Of a stretch of DNA of 64,000 bases, positions 1 through 9,122 are shown piece by piece. Origin of the DNA: Parvularculaceae bacterium (GTDB lineage Bacteria > Pseudomonadota > Alphaproteobacteria > Caulobacterales > Parvularculaceae); NCBI GenBank assembly GCA_020446945.1, contig JAGRDS010000021.1, positions 26,043-90,042 of the forward strand, read 5' to 3'. The notes beneath the pieces are model-generated. The model made no database searches and was not told the DNA's origin. It was given only the letters and a program-made list of their open reading frames with translations. The position numbers and the translations under genes were made by a program. Positions within the stretch are counted from its first letter, which is position 1, and each line of letters begins with the position of its first letter.

Positions 1-3000
1 ATGAACGCTATTGTCGCCTGGTGGGCGCGCAATCCCGTGGCCGGCAATTTGATGATGCTCGCCTGCGTCGTGTGCGGACTTTTGTCCTATTCCGTCATGG
101 AAAAGGAATTCTGGCCCGCCGGGCGCGGCGATGTCGTCTCGATAAACGTCGCCTGGCCGGGCGCCTCACCCGAAGATATGGAATCGCAGGTCATCGTCCG
201 AATAGAGGAGGCGACGGCCGATCTCGATGGCGTCGACTGGGTCCGGAGCCGCGCCAGCGAAGGCTCCGGCTGGGTCAATATTTTCGCGATGCCGGGAACG
301 GACGTCAATGCGCTGACTAGCGAAGTAAAAACGCGCGTCGACGCCATCTCCACCCTGCCGCCCGGCATGGAGCCGCCGCAGGTTCGCCGCGAAGTTCAGC
401 GAAACTGGTCGATCATCATGTCTGTGCATGGCGATGCGCCGGAAAAAACGCTGCGCGCGGCGGCGATGACGCTGCGCGACCGGCTGGCGCTCGTCGACGG
501 CGGCGCCAATACGATCGTCGTCGGCGCACGATCGCCGGAGGTTTCAATCGAAGTCTCGGAAGAGGCGTTGCGGCGCTTCGGCCTAACCTTCGAAGATGTT
601 TCGCGCGCCGTGCAAAGGACTTCGCTGAACGTGTCCTCCGGGCGCGTTCGGACCGGCGACGGTGATTTTCAGTTGCGCGCACGCAATCTCGCCGACACTT
701 CTTTCGATTTCGGCGCGATCGTCGTGCGCGAAACGGCGGATGGCGGCGTCGTGCGCGTGCGCGATGTCGCAACGGTCATAGACGGATTTGAAGACCGGAA
801 TATCTATAATCGTCTCGATGACGATCCTTCAATCCTCGTCTCCGTTCAGACGGCGGACCGGTTCAATATCTGGCGCACGTCCGGGGAAGTTAAAAAAGTC
901 GTCGCCGACCTCGAAGCGGAGTTGCCGGACGGCGTCGGCATCCGGCTATTCTACGACGAGGCCGAAGATTTCGGCACGCTGACCCGCATTCTGTTTTCGA
1001 ACGCGGCGCAGGGCTTTTTCCTGATTTTCGTCCTTTTGATGTTTTCCCTGCACCCGAAGGTCGCGTTCTGGGCGACGGCGGGCGTTATGACCGCTTTTGC
1101 GGGTGCGTTCTTCATTCTTCCCTATGCCGGCGTGTCGCTCAACTTCATGTCGGTGTTCGGCTTTCTGCTTGTTCTCGGCATCATGGTCGATGATGCGATC
1201 ATTGTCGGCGAGTCCGTTTACGAGCAGGCGGAAAGGCGCGGAAAAGGCGGCGTCGAAACGTCAATTCTTGCAACGCAGCTTGTCCTGAAGCCGCTGATCG
1301 CCTCGGTCCTTGTCACCATGATGGCGTTTTCGCCGTGGATGCTTATTTCGGGAGATGCGCGCCAGTTCACGCGCGCAATTTCGATTGTCGTCATGTCGAC
1401 GCTGGCTTTTTCGCTCGTCGAATCCCTGCTGATTCTTCCCGCGCATCTCGCCCATGTCGAGCCGGTCAAATCGTCGAAAAGCCTTGTCGGGCGAATGATG
1501 GCGTTTCAGCGCAAATGTGCGAATTCAGTGTTGTGGGTCGCAGAGAAAGTCCACAAGCCGGTGCTTCGTGCGGCGATAAATCATCGTTATCTCACGCTCG
1601 CTGCGTTCGCGTCCGTTTTCCTTCTCACTATCGGCTATATGGCGAGCGGCCGCATAAAGCAGACCTTCATGCCGGAAGTTGAAGGCGATTTCATGCAGGT
1701 CTCTATCGAGCTGCCGCAATCGACGCCGTTCGCGCGGATGCGTGAAGTGGCCGAACAGCTTAATGCCGCGCGCCGCGCGCTCGAAACAGAAACGGCCGAT
1801 CTCGCCGTTCATGATCCGAATACGGACAGGAGTTCGAACGGCGTCGTGAGAAGCTGGGCGATGACGGTGGATGAGAACATGGTTCGCGCCTGGGTCGCAC
1901 TTACGCCGCCCGAAAGCCGCGACATGCGCTCGAAAAAGATCGCCGAACGCGCCAATGAGCTTCTCGGCGATGTGCCGGACGCAGAGCGCATCAGCTTTGA
2001 TCTGTCGGGAAACAATAACGGTCCAGCGATCCAGATCGCCGTCATCGGCGAGAATCAGGAAGACCTTTCAGCCGCAGTAGAGGAATTGAAGGCGAAACTC
2101 TTAACCTATTCGACTGTCAGGAGCGTGCGCGACAGCGAGGAGGCGGCGAATGAAGAACTGCGCCTTGAGCTTAAACCCGGTGCGGAACGTCTCGGCGTTT
2201 CGCTCGCCGCGCTCTCAAATCAAGTGCGCCAGGCGTATTTCGGCGAGGAGGCGCAGCGCTTGCCGCGCGATGGCGACGATGTTCGCGTTTATGTGCGCTA
2301 CCCGCAGGATGCGCGCCGCTCGTTGTCTTCGCTTGAGGATTTTCGCGTACGCACGGGCGACGGCAGGGAAATTCCACTTTCCGCAGTCGCGGAGTTGAAG
2401 TTTGAGGAAGGCGTGACTGGACTTGACCGCCGGCAGCGTCAGCGTTCCATCATGGTGGAGGCCGAAGCCGACCGCGAAGCGCGCGCGGATGTCATGCGCG
2501 ATCTGGAGGAAAATTACTTCCCGCAATTTGATGCGCGCTTTCCGACTGTATCGCGGCGCGATCTTGGCGAGGCGGAGTTCCAGCAGGAATTCATGGCGGA
2601 GATATTCCGCCTTTTGACCTTCGCGTTTTTCGGCATGTACGCCTTGCTGGCGATTGTCTTTCGCTCATACATGCAGCCGGTTCTTATCATGTCGGCGATC
2701 CCGTTTGCGCTTGTCGGCGCCATTATCGGTCATGGCGCGTTCGGCTCCGCTTTCGGCCTTTTTTCCTATCTCGGCGCAATAGCCGCGATGGGCGTCGTCG
2801 TGAATGACAATGTCGTTCTTATCGACAAGATGAACCAGTTTCGGGAAAACGGCGAAGGCGCCTATGCGGCTGCGCTCGACGCGGGCGTATCGCGTTTCCG
2901 CCAGATATTCCTGACTTCGGTGACGGAGTTCATCGGCCTTGCGCCTATGATTTTCGAGCAGGCCGCAATTGCGCAGTTCCTGAAGCCGATGGCACTGTCT

Positions 3001-3153
3001 CTCGCGTTCGGCGTCCTTTTCTGCATGCCGGTGACGCTCATCCTCAGCCCGTGCCTGTATCTCATAGGCAAGGATATCAAGGATAATTCCGGAAAGGTCT
3101 GGCGAATATGGCGGCGCGGATGGAGTGCGGCGGGTGTTGCGCCGGCCGAATAA
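1..3153 (+). CDS. RND-family efflux permease subunit
   Basis: Inner-membrane proton-driven permease of the resistance-nodulation-division superfamily, which works with a periplasmic adaptor and an outer-membrane channel. The 1050 residues match a full-length permease. A first membrane helix (about 12-32) precedes a large periplasmic region, then a helix block at about 330-470, a second periplasmic loop and a second helix block at about 865-1035. The proton-relay pair in helix 4 is present as GIMVDDAIIV (D397, D398). In the second half the AcrB lysine position reads as Asn in VVNDNVVLID, as in many HAE/NolG-type members. The ATG is the first base of the window, so a longer gene cannot be fully excluded, but the N-terminus looks complete. 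The adaptor is not in the window and may lie upstream. Substrate unknown. Confidence 0.93.
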   Translation: MNAIVAWWARNPVAGNLMMLACVVCGLLSYSVMEKEFWPAGRGDVVSINVAWPGASPEDMESQVIVRIEEATADLDGVDWVRSRASEGSGWVNIFAMPGTDVNALTSEVKTRVDAISTLPPGMEPPQVRREVQRNWSIIMSVHGDAPEKTLRAAAMTLRDRLALVDGGANTIVVGARSPEVSIEVSEEALRRFGLTFEDVSRAVQRTSLNVSSGRVRTGDGDFQLRARNLADTSFDFGAIVVRETADGGVVRVRDVATVIDGFEDRNIYNRLDDDPSILVSVQTADRFNIWRTSGEVKKVVADLEAELPDGVGIRLFYDEAEDFGTLTRILFSNAAQGFFLIFVLLMFSLHPKVAFWATAGVMTAFAGAFFILPYAGVSLNFMSVFGFLLVLGIMVDDAIIVGESVYEQAERRGKGGVETSILATQLVLKPLIASVLVTMMAFSPWMLISGDARQFTRAISIVVMSTLAFSLVESLLILPAHLAHVEPVKSSKSLVGRMMAFQRKCANSVLWVAEKVHKPVLRAAINHRYLTLAAFASVFLLTIGYMASGRIKQTFMPEVEGDFMQVSIELPQSTPFARMREVAEQLNAARRALETETADLAVHDPNTDRSSNGVVRSWAMTVDENMVRAWVALTPPESRDMRSKKIAERANELLGDVPDAERISFDLSGNNNGPAIQIAVIGENQEDLSAAVEELKAKLLTYSTVRSVRDSEEAANEELRLELKPGAERLGVSLAALSNQVRQAYFGEEAQRLPRDGDDVRVYVRYPQDARRSLSSLEDFRVRTGDGREIPLSAVAELKFEEGVTGLDRRQRQRSIMVEAEADREARADVMRDLEENYFPQFDARFPTVSRRDLGEAEFQQEFMAEIFRLLTFAFFGMYALLAIVFRSYMQPVLIMSAIPFALVGAIIGHGAFGSAFGLFSYLGAIAAMGVVVNDNVVLIDKMNQFRENGEGAYAAALDAGVSRFRQIFLTSVTEFIGLAPMIFEQAAIAQFLKPMALSLAFGVLFCMPVTLILSPCLYLIGKDIKDNSGKVWRIWRRGWSAAGVAPAE

Positions 3154-4140
3154 TCAGATGGCGAACAAAACGGCGATGCGTTCGATAAACCAGTAACCGG
3201 CGATTATTCCAAGGCCGTAGGAGGCGATGCGCTGAACGGTCGCCGACCCGATTTTCGCCGGCGACAGCGCCGCGGCGCGGCGCGCGAGCATGACGGCCGT
3301 GAAAGCGCATGCGATCGCAGCGACCTGGCCTGCCTCTACGCCCATATTGAAAAACAGCAATGCGGCGAGGGTTTCCGTTTTTGGAAGTCCGATTTCCCCT
3401 AGCGCGGCGGCGAAACCGGCGCCGTGCGCAAGGCCGAAGGCGCTGGCGACCAGGACGGGGCGCCGCCAGGTCAAGGTCGATTTGTCTGCGCGCGCGATCT
3501 CGGTAGCAAGGAACACGATCGACAAGGCGATGACAGCCTCGGTCGCGGCGATCGAAACGCGCAATATCCCGAGTGCGACGAGAGCAAGCGTCAGGGAGTG
3601 GGCGAGCGTGAACCCGGTGACGGTGACAAGCGTTCGGCGCGGCGTTCCGGCGATTGCGAGCAGGCCGGCGAGGAAAAGAAGATGGTCGATCCCCCCGAAT
3701 ATGTGGCTGACGCCGAGCCTGAAATAGCTTTCCGAAACGCCGGCGAAACTTTCCGGCGCCGGTGCGCGCCAGGAATTTTTCGACGGATCGAGGATTTCGG
3801 TGCGTGTCTCGCCATCTGCAAAGTTGACGCGAACCAGTGTCGAAATCGACGGATTGAAAACCGGCCATTCAATCGCGAGCTCGGCGCCGGCAAGCTCACA
3901 ATCATACATCGCTGTCTGTCGCGCTCGCCCGGATGAGGAACGCGCAAGTTCCGCGCATGGCGCGCCGAGCGCGAGAACCGGTATGTTGGCGCGGTCAACG
4001 CTTGGCGGCGCCGTCCATTCCATCTTGACCCGCGAGCCGGCCAGCTCGCTCATTTCCACGAATAAGGGACGCGAATCGTGCGCGTCGGCTGCGGTCGGTA
4101 ATGCGGCGAAGAACGCCAGCGAGATTAACGCGCGCCGCAT
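3154..4140 (-). CDS. HupE/UreJ-like membrane permease
   Basis: Predicted metal-type permease of the HupE/UreJ_2 family, 328 residues. A signal peptide (1-20, ending ADA) precedes a periplasmic region of about 115 residues, then about six membrane helices from residue 140. Family motifs are visible: HIFGGIDHLLFL, AHSLTLAL and FGLAHGAGFA, whose His and Asp residues are the usual metal-path candidates. HupE proteins of hydrogenase and urease operons move nickel or cobalt. There is no hydrogenase or urease here, so the substrate is open. It is the last gene of a leftward three-gene cluster (1 nt after the isomerase gene), and its stop abuts the stop of the convergent RND gene with no gap. Confidence 0.85.
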   Translation of the reverse strand: MRRALISLAFFAALPTAADAHDSRPLFVEMSELAGSRVKMEWTAPPSVDRANIPVLALGAPCAELARSSSGRARQTAMYDCELAGAELAIEWPVFNPSISTLVRVNFADGETRTEILDPSKNSWRAPAPESFAGVSESYFRLGVSHIFGGIDHLLFLAGLLAIAGTPRRTLVTVTGFTLAHSLTLALVALGILRVSIAATEAVIALSIVFLATEIARADKSTLTWRRPVLVASAFGLAHGAGFAAALGEIGLPKTETLAALLFFNMGVEAGQVAAIACAFTAVMLARRAAALSPAKIGSATVQRIASYGLGIIAGYWFIERIAVLFAI

Positions 4141-4141
4141 G

Positions 4142-5017
4142 TCACCGGCCGCCCGAGAAACGGTTTTCCACCTTGTAGCCGGCGACGATCTCGTCGATAG
4201 CCGCGCCGATAGCGGCGGCGCGCAATTCCTCTTTCAGGTCGGCCGATACGATGTCGCGGATCTCATCGAGCGCGGGCGCCCGCGCGGCCTGGCGCGATGC
4301 AATGAAGACGAGGTGTTCGCCATATTGCGACGGGTAGGGGCCGGTCCATTCGCCAAGCGGCGCGCCGGCGCCGAATACGGCCTCGCCAATTTCAGGGCCA
4401 AGCTGGCTTGTAATATAATCGTCCGTGCGCTCGACGTAATTTTTATGAAAAATAAAGCGCTCGCCGTAACCCGTCGCATCGTTAAAGCCGGCGTTCGAAG
4501 CGCGGAGCGTTTCGAGAATTGAACGCGCTTGCGCGCGCGCCGCGTTGCGGTCCCTGTGTTCCGTCGATATGAAAACATGCGTCAATGTCGCAGACGCCGG
4601 CAGGGCGTATCGCGAATGGTTGGCTTCGTAAAAATTCCTGATCGCGTCTTCGCTCGGCTCAGAGGGAGCGGCTGTCGCCTCGACCAGGAATTCAGCCTTG
4701 CGCACCATGCGCTGCTTGATGACATAATCATTCGCCTCAAGCCCCATCGATTGCGCCTCGCGTGCGAGCGCTTCTTCGCGGACGAAATCATCGATCAGCA
4801 CCTTGCGTTCTGCGGTGTTCATGGAGTCGAGAATTTTCGCGGCCGTCGCCGGCTCGAACGCCTTTGACCGGTATTGAATGAATTCAAGCAGCGCCGTGCG
4901 ATCGACCGCAATGGTTTTCTCATCCGCTTCGGCCGGTTTCACGAGGCTCGCAAGCGCAAACAAGGCGAGCCCGGCGCCTAGAAAATGGACAAGCGGGTCC
5001 TTCAGCAGCTCGCGCAA
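4142..5017 (-). CDS. membrane-anchored parvulin-type peptidyl-prolyl isomerase
   Basis: PpiC/SurA-like prolyl isomerase of 291 residues, predicted to assist folding of exported proteins. One membrane anchor (about 9-27) is followed by a helical SurA_N-like region (about 35-120) and a PPIC_2-type domain (about 130-265). It lies 3 nt downstream of the DUF3604 gene and 1 nt upstream of the HupE gene, so the three are very likely one operon. The context suggests a dedicated chaperone for the DUF3604 protein or the permease rather than a housekeeping SurA. Isomerase activity cannot be confirmed from the sequence, since parvulin active-site residues vary. Confidence 0.82.
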   Translation of the reverse strand: MRELLKDPLVHFLGAGLALFALASLVKPAEADEKTIAVDRTALLEFIQYRSKAFEPATAAKILDSMNTAERKVLIDDFVREEALAREAQSMGLEANDYVIKQRMVRKAEFLVEATAAPSEPSEDAIRNFYEANHSRYALPASATLTHVFISTEHRDRNAARAQARSILETLRASNAGFNDATGYGERFIFHKNYVERTDDYITSQLGPEIGEAVFGAGAPLGEWTGPYPSQYGEHLVFIASRQAARAPALDEIRDIVSADLKEELRAAAIGAAIDEIVAGYKVENRFSGGR

Positions 5018-5020
5018 TGC

Positions 5021-6964
5021 TCAACCTTTCGCGGGCGAATACCAGATCGGCGAAGTATAGGCGCGCTCCTGGATCGTTGCGGGATACCCTTCCGGCGGCG
5101 GCTGTTGCAGCGCGATTGAATCGTAAAGCGAGTTTCGGGGCGTCGGAATCTGGAGGACGCGAACGTAGTAGAACGCGCGCGCATTCTCGTCGAATTCCGG
5201 ATCTGTCCAGACGGCCGACAACTCGGCGGCGCCTACGGAATTCGTGTAGGAGGCCGAGGAAAGATCGACGGTATCGCCGACGGATTCCGGCTTGCCGTCG
5301 CCGTCGACCGCGCGCCCCGCCGACCAGGCGATGTCGAAAACCTTTTCCTGCGCCTTGCCGTCGCGGCCGAGCCATCCTTTTACGATCTGTATGCGGTCGA
5401 GATTGCCGTCCTTTGGATCTTTCGTCGCGCGGATGAGAAAGGAGGGTGCGCGGGGCGCGCTGGTGAGATCGCCGCCCATCGGAACGCCCTTGGCATAGCC
5501 GATCGCGGCGATATCCGCCGCGTCCGCGTCGCCCGCTTCAAAGTCGAAACCGCCGAAAAAACGCACAGCGATGCGTGGTCCCGTCGTCCCGTAAACTTCC
5601 CGCCGTTGCATCGCCGCGAATATTTCCTCGCGCGTGTTCTCGCGCGCCCATACGCCGGCGAGACCCGACGCCGACATATCCCAGCCGGATACGATGCCGC
5701 CCAGCTTGTAGGATTTCATTTCCGGCACGGAATCATAGGCGAATTTGCCCATGAAGTTGTTTTCCTCGGTTGACGAAAGGCCGCTATGCGAATCCGTCGA
5801 GCCGATCATGCCGAGTTTGTACGGATTGACGCCAAGCATTTCCTCCAGCTCAAGGCCGGTTTTCAAAGCGCTGCGGACATAGTCGGCCTCGGTCACGGGC
5901 GGCGTCGTATCGACGCCTTCGCGCGCGTCGATCTTGGCCTTGAAAAATTCGAACGCCGCGAATTCGTCATTCGGCGAAAGCAGGGGATGCGTTTCGGATG
6001 TGCCTTTAATCTGGGTCACTTCGGCGAGCGGCTCCCACGCGGCGCGCAGGCGCGCGTATTCCGCCGTAATCGGGCGTCCTTCGAAATCGACCCTGGCGAA
6101 CATCATGCCGTTCGAAATGTTCGAATTGTGCGGTATCGCGAGGAAATCCTCGCCGAGTTCGTCTTTCCTCACTTCAAGCCAGCGCCAGAGATTTTCCGGA
6201 TTACCGCTTTCGCGCGCCGAATAGGGAGTAATCGACTTCGCTTTTTCCGGCGACATCGGCGAGAGCACGATGCGATGAAGATTGGCGCCTTTCGGCGTCG
6301 AGGAATATTCCCATGCGACAAAGGTCGTGAATTCGCCGGGGCGGTAATATTTTTCCGCCGCGTCCATGTTGCTCGCCCATGCCGATTTAACGACGCTTTC
6401 GTCTGCGAGATCGTCGAACAGCGTAGGGTCAGAAAACACCCAGCGCTGCACGCGCGATTGCAGGTCGGGCGCCTTGACGAGATCCTGAAATCGCCAGCGC
6501 AGCGCGGTCAGTGCGCCGATCTTCAGCGGACGTTCCTCATCGCGCATTTCCGCCGAGTTTATTCCAAGCAGGAATACGCCGAACGCCTCCTCCGCGCGGC
6601 CCGATTCATAAAGATCGACGAGCCGCTTGCCGAGGCGCGTCCGCGAAAGGCGGCGGTTTTCGAGCGTGAACAGATTATAGGGAACGCCAAGCATTTCGGC
6701 ATGGTCGCTGACGGCGAGGAAATCGAGCGGCGTGTTCAGTTGAACGCGCGCGCGCGAATAGGCGTTGATGACCGGCTCGCCCATTGCGAAACGATAGGAA
6801 GTCGCCGCGTCTACCGAATGATTCTGGAGGAAATATGCGTCCGGGGACAGGTTCGTATGAAGGTGGGTGTCGCCCCAGAGCAGCTTGTCGGGATAGGCCT
6901 GAGCGGCTGCGGAACCGAACAAAATCGCGCCCGCAGCGGCTTTGACAAGAAATTTGGAGGCCAT
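5021..6964 (-). CDS. secreted DUF3604 protein with PHP-type metal motifs
   Basis: Exported protein of unknown function, 647 residues, family DUF3604. I start it at the ATG that gives a clean signal peptide (about 22 residues, ending AAAQA); an in-frame ATG 13 codons upstream would spoil it. Four short motifs in order resemble the metal sites of the PHP phosphoesterase superfamily: GDTHLHTN near residue 30, VSDHAE near 85, AIPHNSN in the middle and STDSHSG about two thirds along. I therefore infer a periplasmic metallo-hydrolase; the substrate is unknown. It is the first gene of the DUF3604-isomerase-HupE cluster and is divergent from hemC across 107 bp, which must hold both promoters. Confidence 0.85.
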   Translation of the reverse strand: MASKFLVKAAAGAILFGSAAAQAYPDKLLWGDTHLHTNLSPDAYFLQNHSVDAATSYRFAMGEPVINAYSRARVQLNTPLDFLAVSDHAEMLGVPYNLFTLENRRLSRTRLGKRLVDLYESGRAEEAFGVFLLGINSAEMRDEERPLKIGALTALRWRFQDLVKAPDLQSRVQRWVFSDPTLFDDLADESVVKSAWASNMDAAEKYYRPGEFTTFVAWEYSSTPKGANLHRIVLSPMSPEKAKSITPYSARESGNPENLWRWLEVRKDELGEDFLAIPHNSNISNGMMFARVDFEGRPITAEYARLRAAWEPLAEVTQIKGTSETHPLLSPNDEFAAFEFFKAKIDAREGVDTTPPVTEADYVRSALKTGLELEEMLGVNPYKLGMIGSTDSHSGLSSTEENNFMGKFAYDSVPEMKSYKLGGIVSGWDMSASGLAGVWARENTREEIFAAMQRREVYGTTGPRIAVRFFGGFDFEAGDADAADIAAIGYAKGVPMGGDLTSAPRAPSFLIRATKDPKDGNLDRIQIVKGWLGRDGKAQEKVFDIAWSAGRAVDGDGKPESVGDTVDLSSASYTNSVGAAELSAVWTDPEFDENARAFYYVRVLQIPTPRNSLYDSIALQQPPPEGYPATIQERAYTSPIWYSPAKG

Positions 6965-7071
6965 AACTGCGCCTTTTTTTCGCCAGCGCCATCTTGCAGC
7001 CATGCGGGCGCCCCCCGCAAGCGTTCTCGGCGCCTTCCCTTCGGCGGCGAAAACCGACTAGAAGCGGCGCT

Positions 7072-8037
7072 ATGAAGATCGGAACGAGAGGCTCGAAAAT
7101 GGCGCTGGCGCAGACCGCGGAGGTCGTGCGCAGACTTGACGCCGCGCATCCAGGCCTCAGCGCTGAAGCGGTCAGGTTCACGCCTTCGGGCGACCGCGAC
7201 CAGACTTCGAAACTCGACCGTCATGGCGGCAAGGGCGGGGCGTTCGTCGCCGAATTGCGCGCTGCGATGATGGCCGGCGAGCTCGATTGCGCAATGCATT
7301 CGCTGAAGGATATGCCGGGAGATGAGGAAACGCCCGGCCTTGTCATCGCCGCCTATCTGAAACGCGAAAGGGCGGAAGATGCGCTTGTTCTGCCGGCCGG
7401 CGTCGGCGTCGACGCGATAGACGGGGAACGCCTCGCCGGAAAGAAGATCGGCACCAATTCGGTTCGCCGTGCGGCTTATCTGAAGCGTCTTTATCCAAAG
7501 GCGGAAATCATCCATTTCCGCGGTGCAGCCGACACGCGCCTTGAAAAACTTGACAATGCGACGCCGCAAAAACTGCCGGGCGGCGGAACGGTCGGGCCGG
7601 CGGACGCGCTGGTGATGGCGGCGACGGGACTTGAGCGTATTGCGCGCGCGGAACGCATATCGCGAATCCTGTCGGTGGAGGAGATGCTTCCCTGCGTCGG
7701 GCAGGGGATTGTCGCTGTCGAATGCCCGTCTGGCGCGTGGAAAACGCGCGAGCGTCTTTCTGCGATCGACGATGCGGAAACGCGCGCCGCCGCATTGGCG
7801 GAGCGCGAAATGCTCTGGGTCTTGAACGGGCATTGCAACGCGCCCATCGCCGGTCATGCGCGCGTTACGGTTTCACGCCTCGCGCTCAAGGGTGCAGTCA
7901 TCAGCCTTGACGGCGCGACGCTGATCGAAATCGACGCGGAAGGCGCTATAGACCGCCCGCGCGAGCTTGGCCGATATGTAGGTCTCAAGCTGCTTGAAAG
8001 CGGCGCGCGGGACATAATCGAAGCGGCGCGCGAATAG
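7072..8037 (+). CDS. hemC: hydroxymethylbilane synthase
   Basis: Polymerises four porphobilinogen molecules into hydroxymethylbilane in heme synthesis (cytoplasm), 321 residues. The substrate-binding pattern HSLKDMP, the double arginine in NSVRR, the arginines of RGAADTRL and the cofactor cysteine in GHCNAPI are all present. I chose the ATG before KIGTRGSK, where the family fold begins; 26 upstream in-frame codons look non-coding. Some positions differ from the commonest versions (GTNSVRR for GTSSLRR, RGAADTR for RGNVDTR), suggesting a divergent branch. hemD, often the next gene, is absent here; the following gene is convergent. Confidence 0.93.
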   Translation: MKIGTRGSKMALAQTAEVVRRLDAAHPGLSAEAVRFTPSGDRDQTSKLDRHGGKGGAFVAELRAAMMAGELDCAMHSLKDMPGDEETPGLVIAAYLKRERAEDALVLPAGVGVDAIDGERLAGKKIGTNSVRRAAYLKRLYPKAEIIHFRGAADTRLEKLDNATPQKLPGGGTVGPADALVMAATGLERIARAERISRILSVEEMLPCVGQGIVAVECPSGAWKTRERLSAIDDAETRAAALAEREMLWVLNGHCNAPIAGHARVTVSRLALKGAVISLDGATLIEIDAEGAIDRPRELGRYVGLKLLESGARDIIEAARE

Positions 8038-8047
8038 GCCGGGCGCG

Positions 8048-8635
8048 CTAAACGCCGGTATTGAAAAACGCGCCGCTATAGGCGGCGACGGCGACGGCGG
8101 CCGAAAGAACCCCCGAAATCGCGAACAGGTATCCAAGGCGCCGACCGAACGCCGGCGCGCCGAGCGACCGGCAGAAATAATAGGCGCCGACGCCGACATG
8201 CGTCATGACCGCGACGATGCCGATAAAATGAAATGCGACAATGTACGCTCTCAACGGTCCGGGTCTGAACAGCTCAGCGATCCAGAAGAAATCCGTCTGG
8301 ACGCCGAAATAATAGCGCGTCATAGCAATCGCTGTAAGATGAATAAGAATAAAGGCGGCGAACAGCCCCGCCGCGATCAATTCGACGGCCGATAAAAGCG
8401 GCCTTGGTCCTTCGCGTTTGGAAGATGCAAGAGCAAGCGCCGCGCCGCTGATCAGTTGAACGCCCAATAACGCGATTAGCAACGGCTCCCCGATCTCGCT
8501 GCGATAGACCTTGCGGAGCGTGGCGGCGAAAGCCTGGTAGGTTTCAACGCCGAAAACGGCGGAGACATGGTTTGCGACATGCGCAATTATGAACAAGAGG
8601 ATCAACAACGCGCTTATGCGATGAAGGATCTTCAT
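8048..8635 (-). CDS. cytochrome b-like integral membrane protein
   Basis: Integral membrane protein of 195 residues with about five helices. The first helix holds two histidines (HRISALL and AHVANH), and a later helix has FHFIGIVAVMTHVG. This layout resembles the bis-histidine heme b anchors of succinate dehydrogenase / fumarate reductase cytochrome b subunits, although no flavoprotein or iron-sulfur subunit is nearby. It follows the cytochrome c gene by 20 nt and ends the leftward cluster sigma factor / ferritin-like / cytochrome c / this gene. I infer a quinone-linked electron partner for the cytochrome. Heme binding is an inference from histidine placement. Start at the ATG giving KILHR; the ORF continues upstream without membrane features. 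Confidence 0.6.
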   Translation of the reverse strand: MKILHRISALLILLFIIAHVANHVSAVFGVETYQAFAATLRKVYRSEIGEPLLIALLGVQLISGAALALASSKREGPRPLLSAVELIAAGLFAAFILIHLTAIAMTRYYFGVQTDFFWIAELFRPGPLRAYIVAFHFIGIVAVMTHVGVGAYYFCRSLGAPAFGRRLGYLFAISGVLSAAVAVAAYSGAFFNTGV

Positions 8636-8655
8636 TATCGCGCCCGCGCAAACGA

Positions 8656-9081
8656 CTACAGCGTTTTCAGGTAAGCAATGATCGCTTTGCGCTCCTCGGC
8701 GTCGGTGACGCGAAATCCCATCGCGGTTCCAGGCGCCATGGCCGACGGATTGGTCAACCATTCATCAAGCGTTTCTTCATCCCAGACGATATCAAGCGCG
8801 CCGAGCGCTTTGGTGTAACGAAAATCCGGAACGCTTCCCGATTTGCGTCCGTAAACGCCTTCATGGCGCGGCCCGATGCGATTGGCGTCCGGAGAATGGC
8901 ATGCGCCGCATTTTCGTACATATAATTTCGCGCCGCGTTCGATAAGGGAGGCGGCGTCTGCGCCGCCCCCCTCTGACGCCGCGGCTGCGCGCGGCTCGCC
9001 GTCATCGACAACAGCCATCGACGCGGACGCGCCGAAAACGATGAAGGCGGAAACGGCGCACGCTGCGACGTCAATTCGCAT
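8656..9081 (-). CDS. periplasmic class I cytochrome c
   Basis: Small soluble electron carrier of 141 residues. A signal peptide (about 1-23) and an Ala/Gly-rich linker precede a single heme site CGACH (C58, C61, H62). The methionine in PGTAMGF near residue 120 is the likely distal ligand, as in mitochondrial-type cytochrome c (compare GPRHEGVYGRKSG). It sits 41 nt after the ferritin-like gene and 20 nt before the cytochrome b-like gene, so the cluster could carry electrons between a periplasmic di-iron protein and the membrane. Confidence 0.88.
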   Translation of the reverse strand: MRIDVAACAVSAFIVFGASASMAVVDDGEPRAAAASEGGGADAASLIERGAKLYVRKCGACHSPDANRIGPRHEGVYGRKSGSVPDFRYTKALGALDIVWDEETLDEWLTNPSAMAPGTAMGFRVTDAEERKAIIAYLKTL

Positions 9082-9122
9082 GATGATTTTCCGATTGGTT
9101 CGCGGTGAAGGTCTGGCGGGCC

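Noticed and set aside
5786..7075. 429-codon open frame antisense to the DUF3604 gene
   Set aside because: The same shadow effect; Arg/His-rich composition with no domain, while the opposite strand has a signal peptide and four metal motifs.
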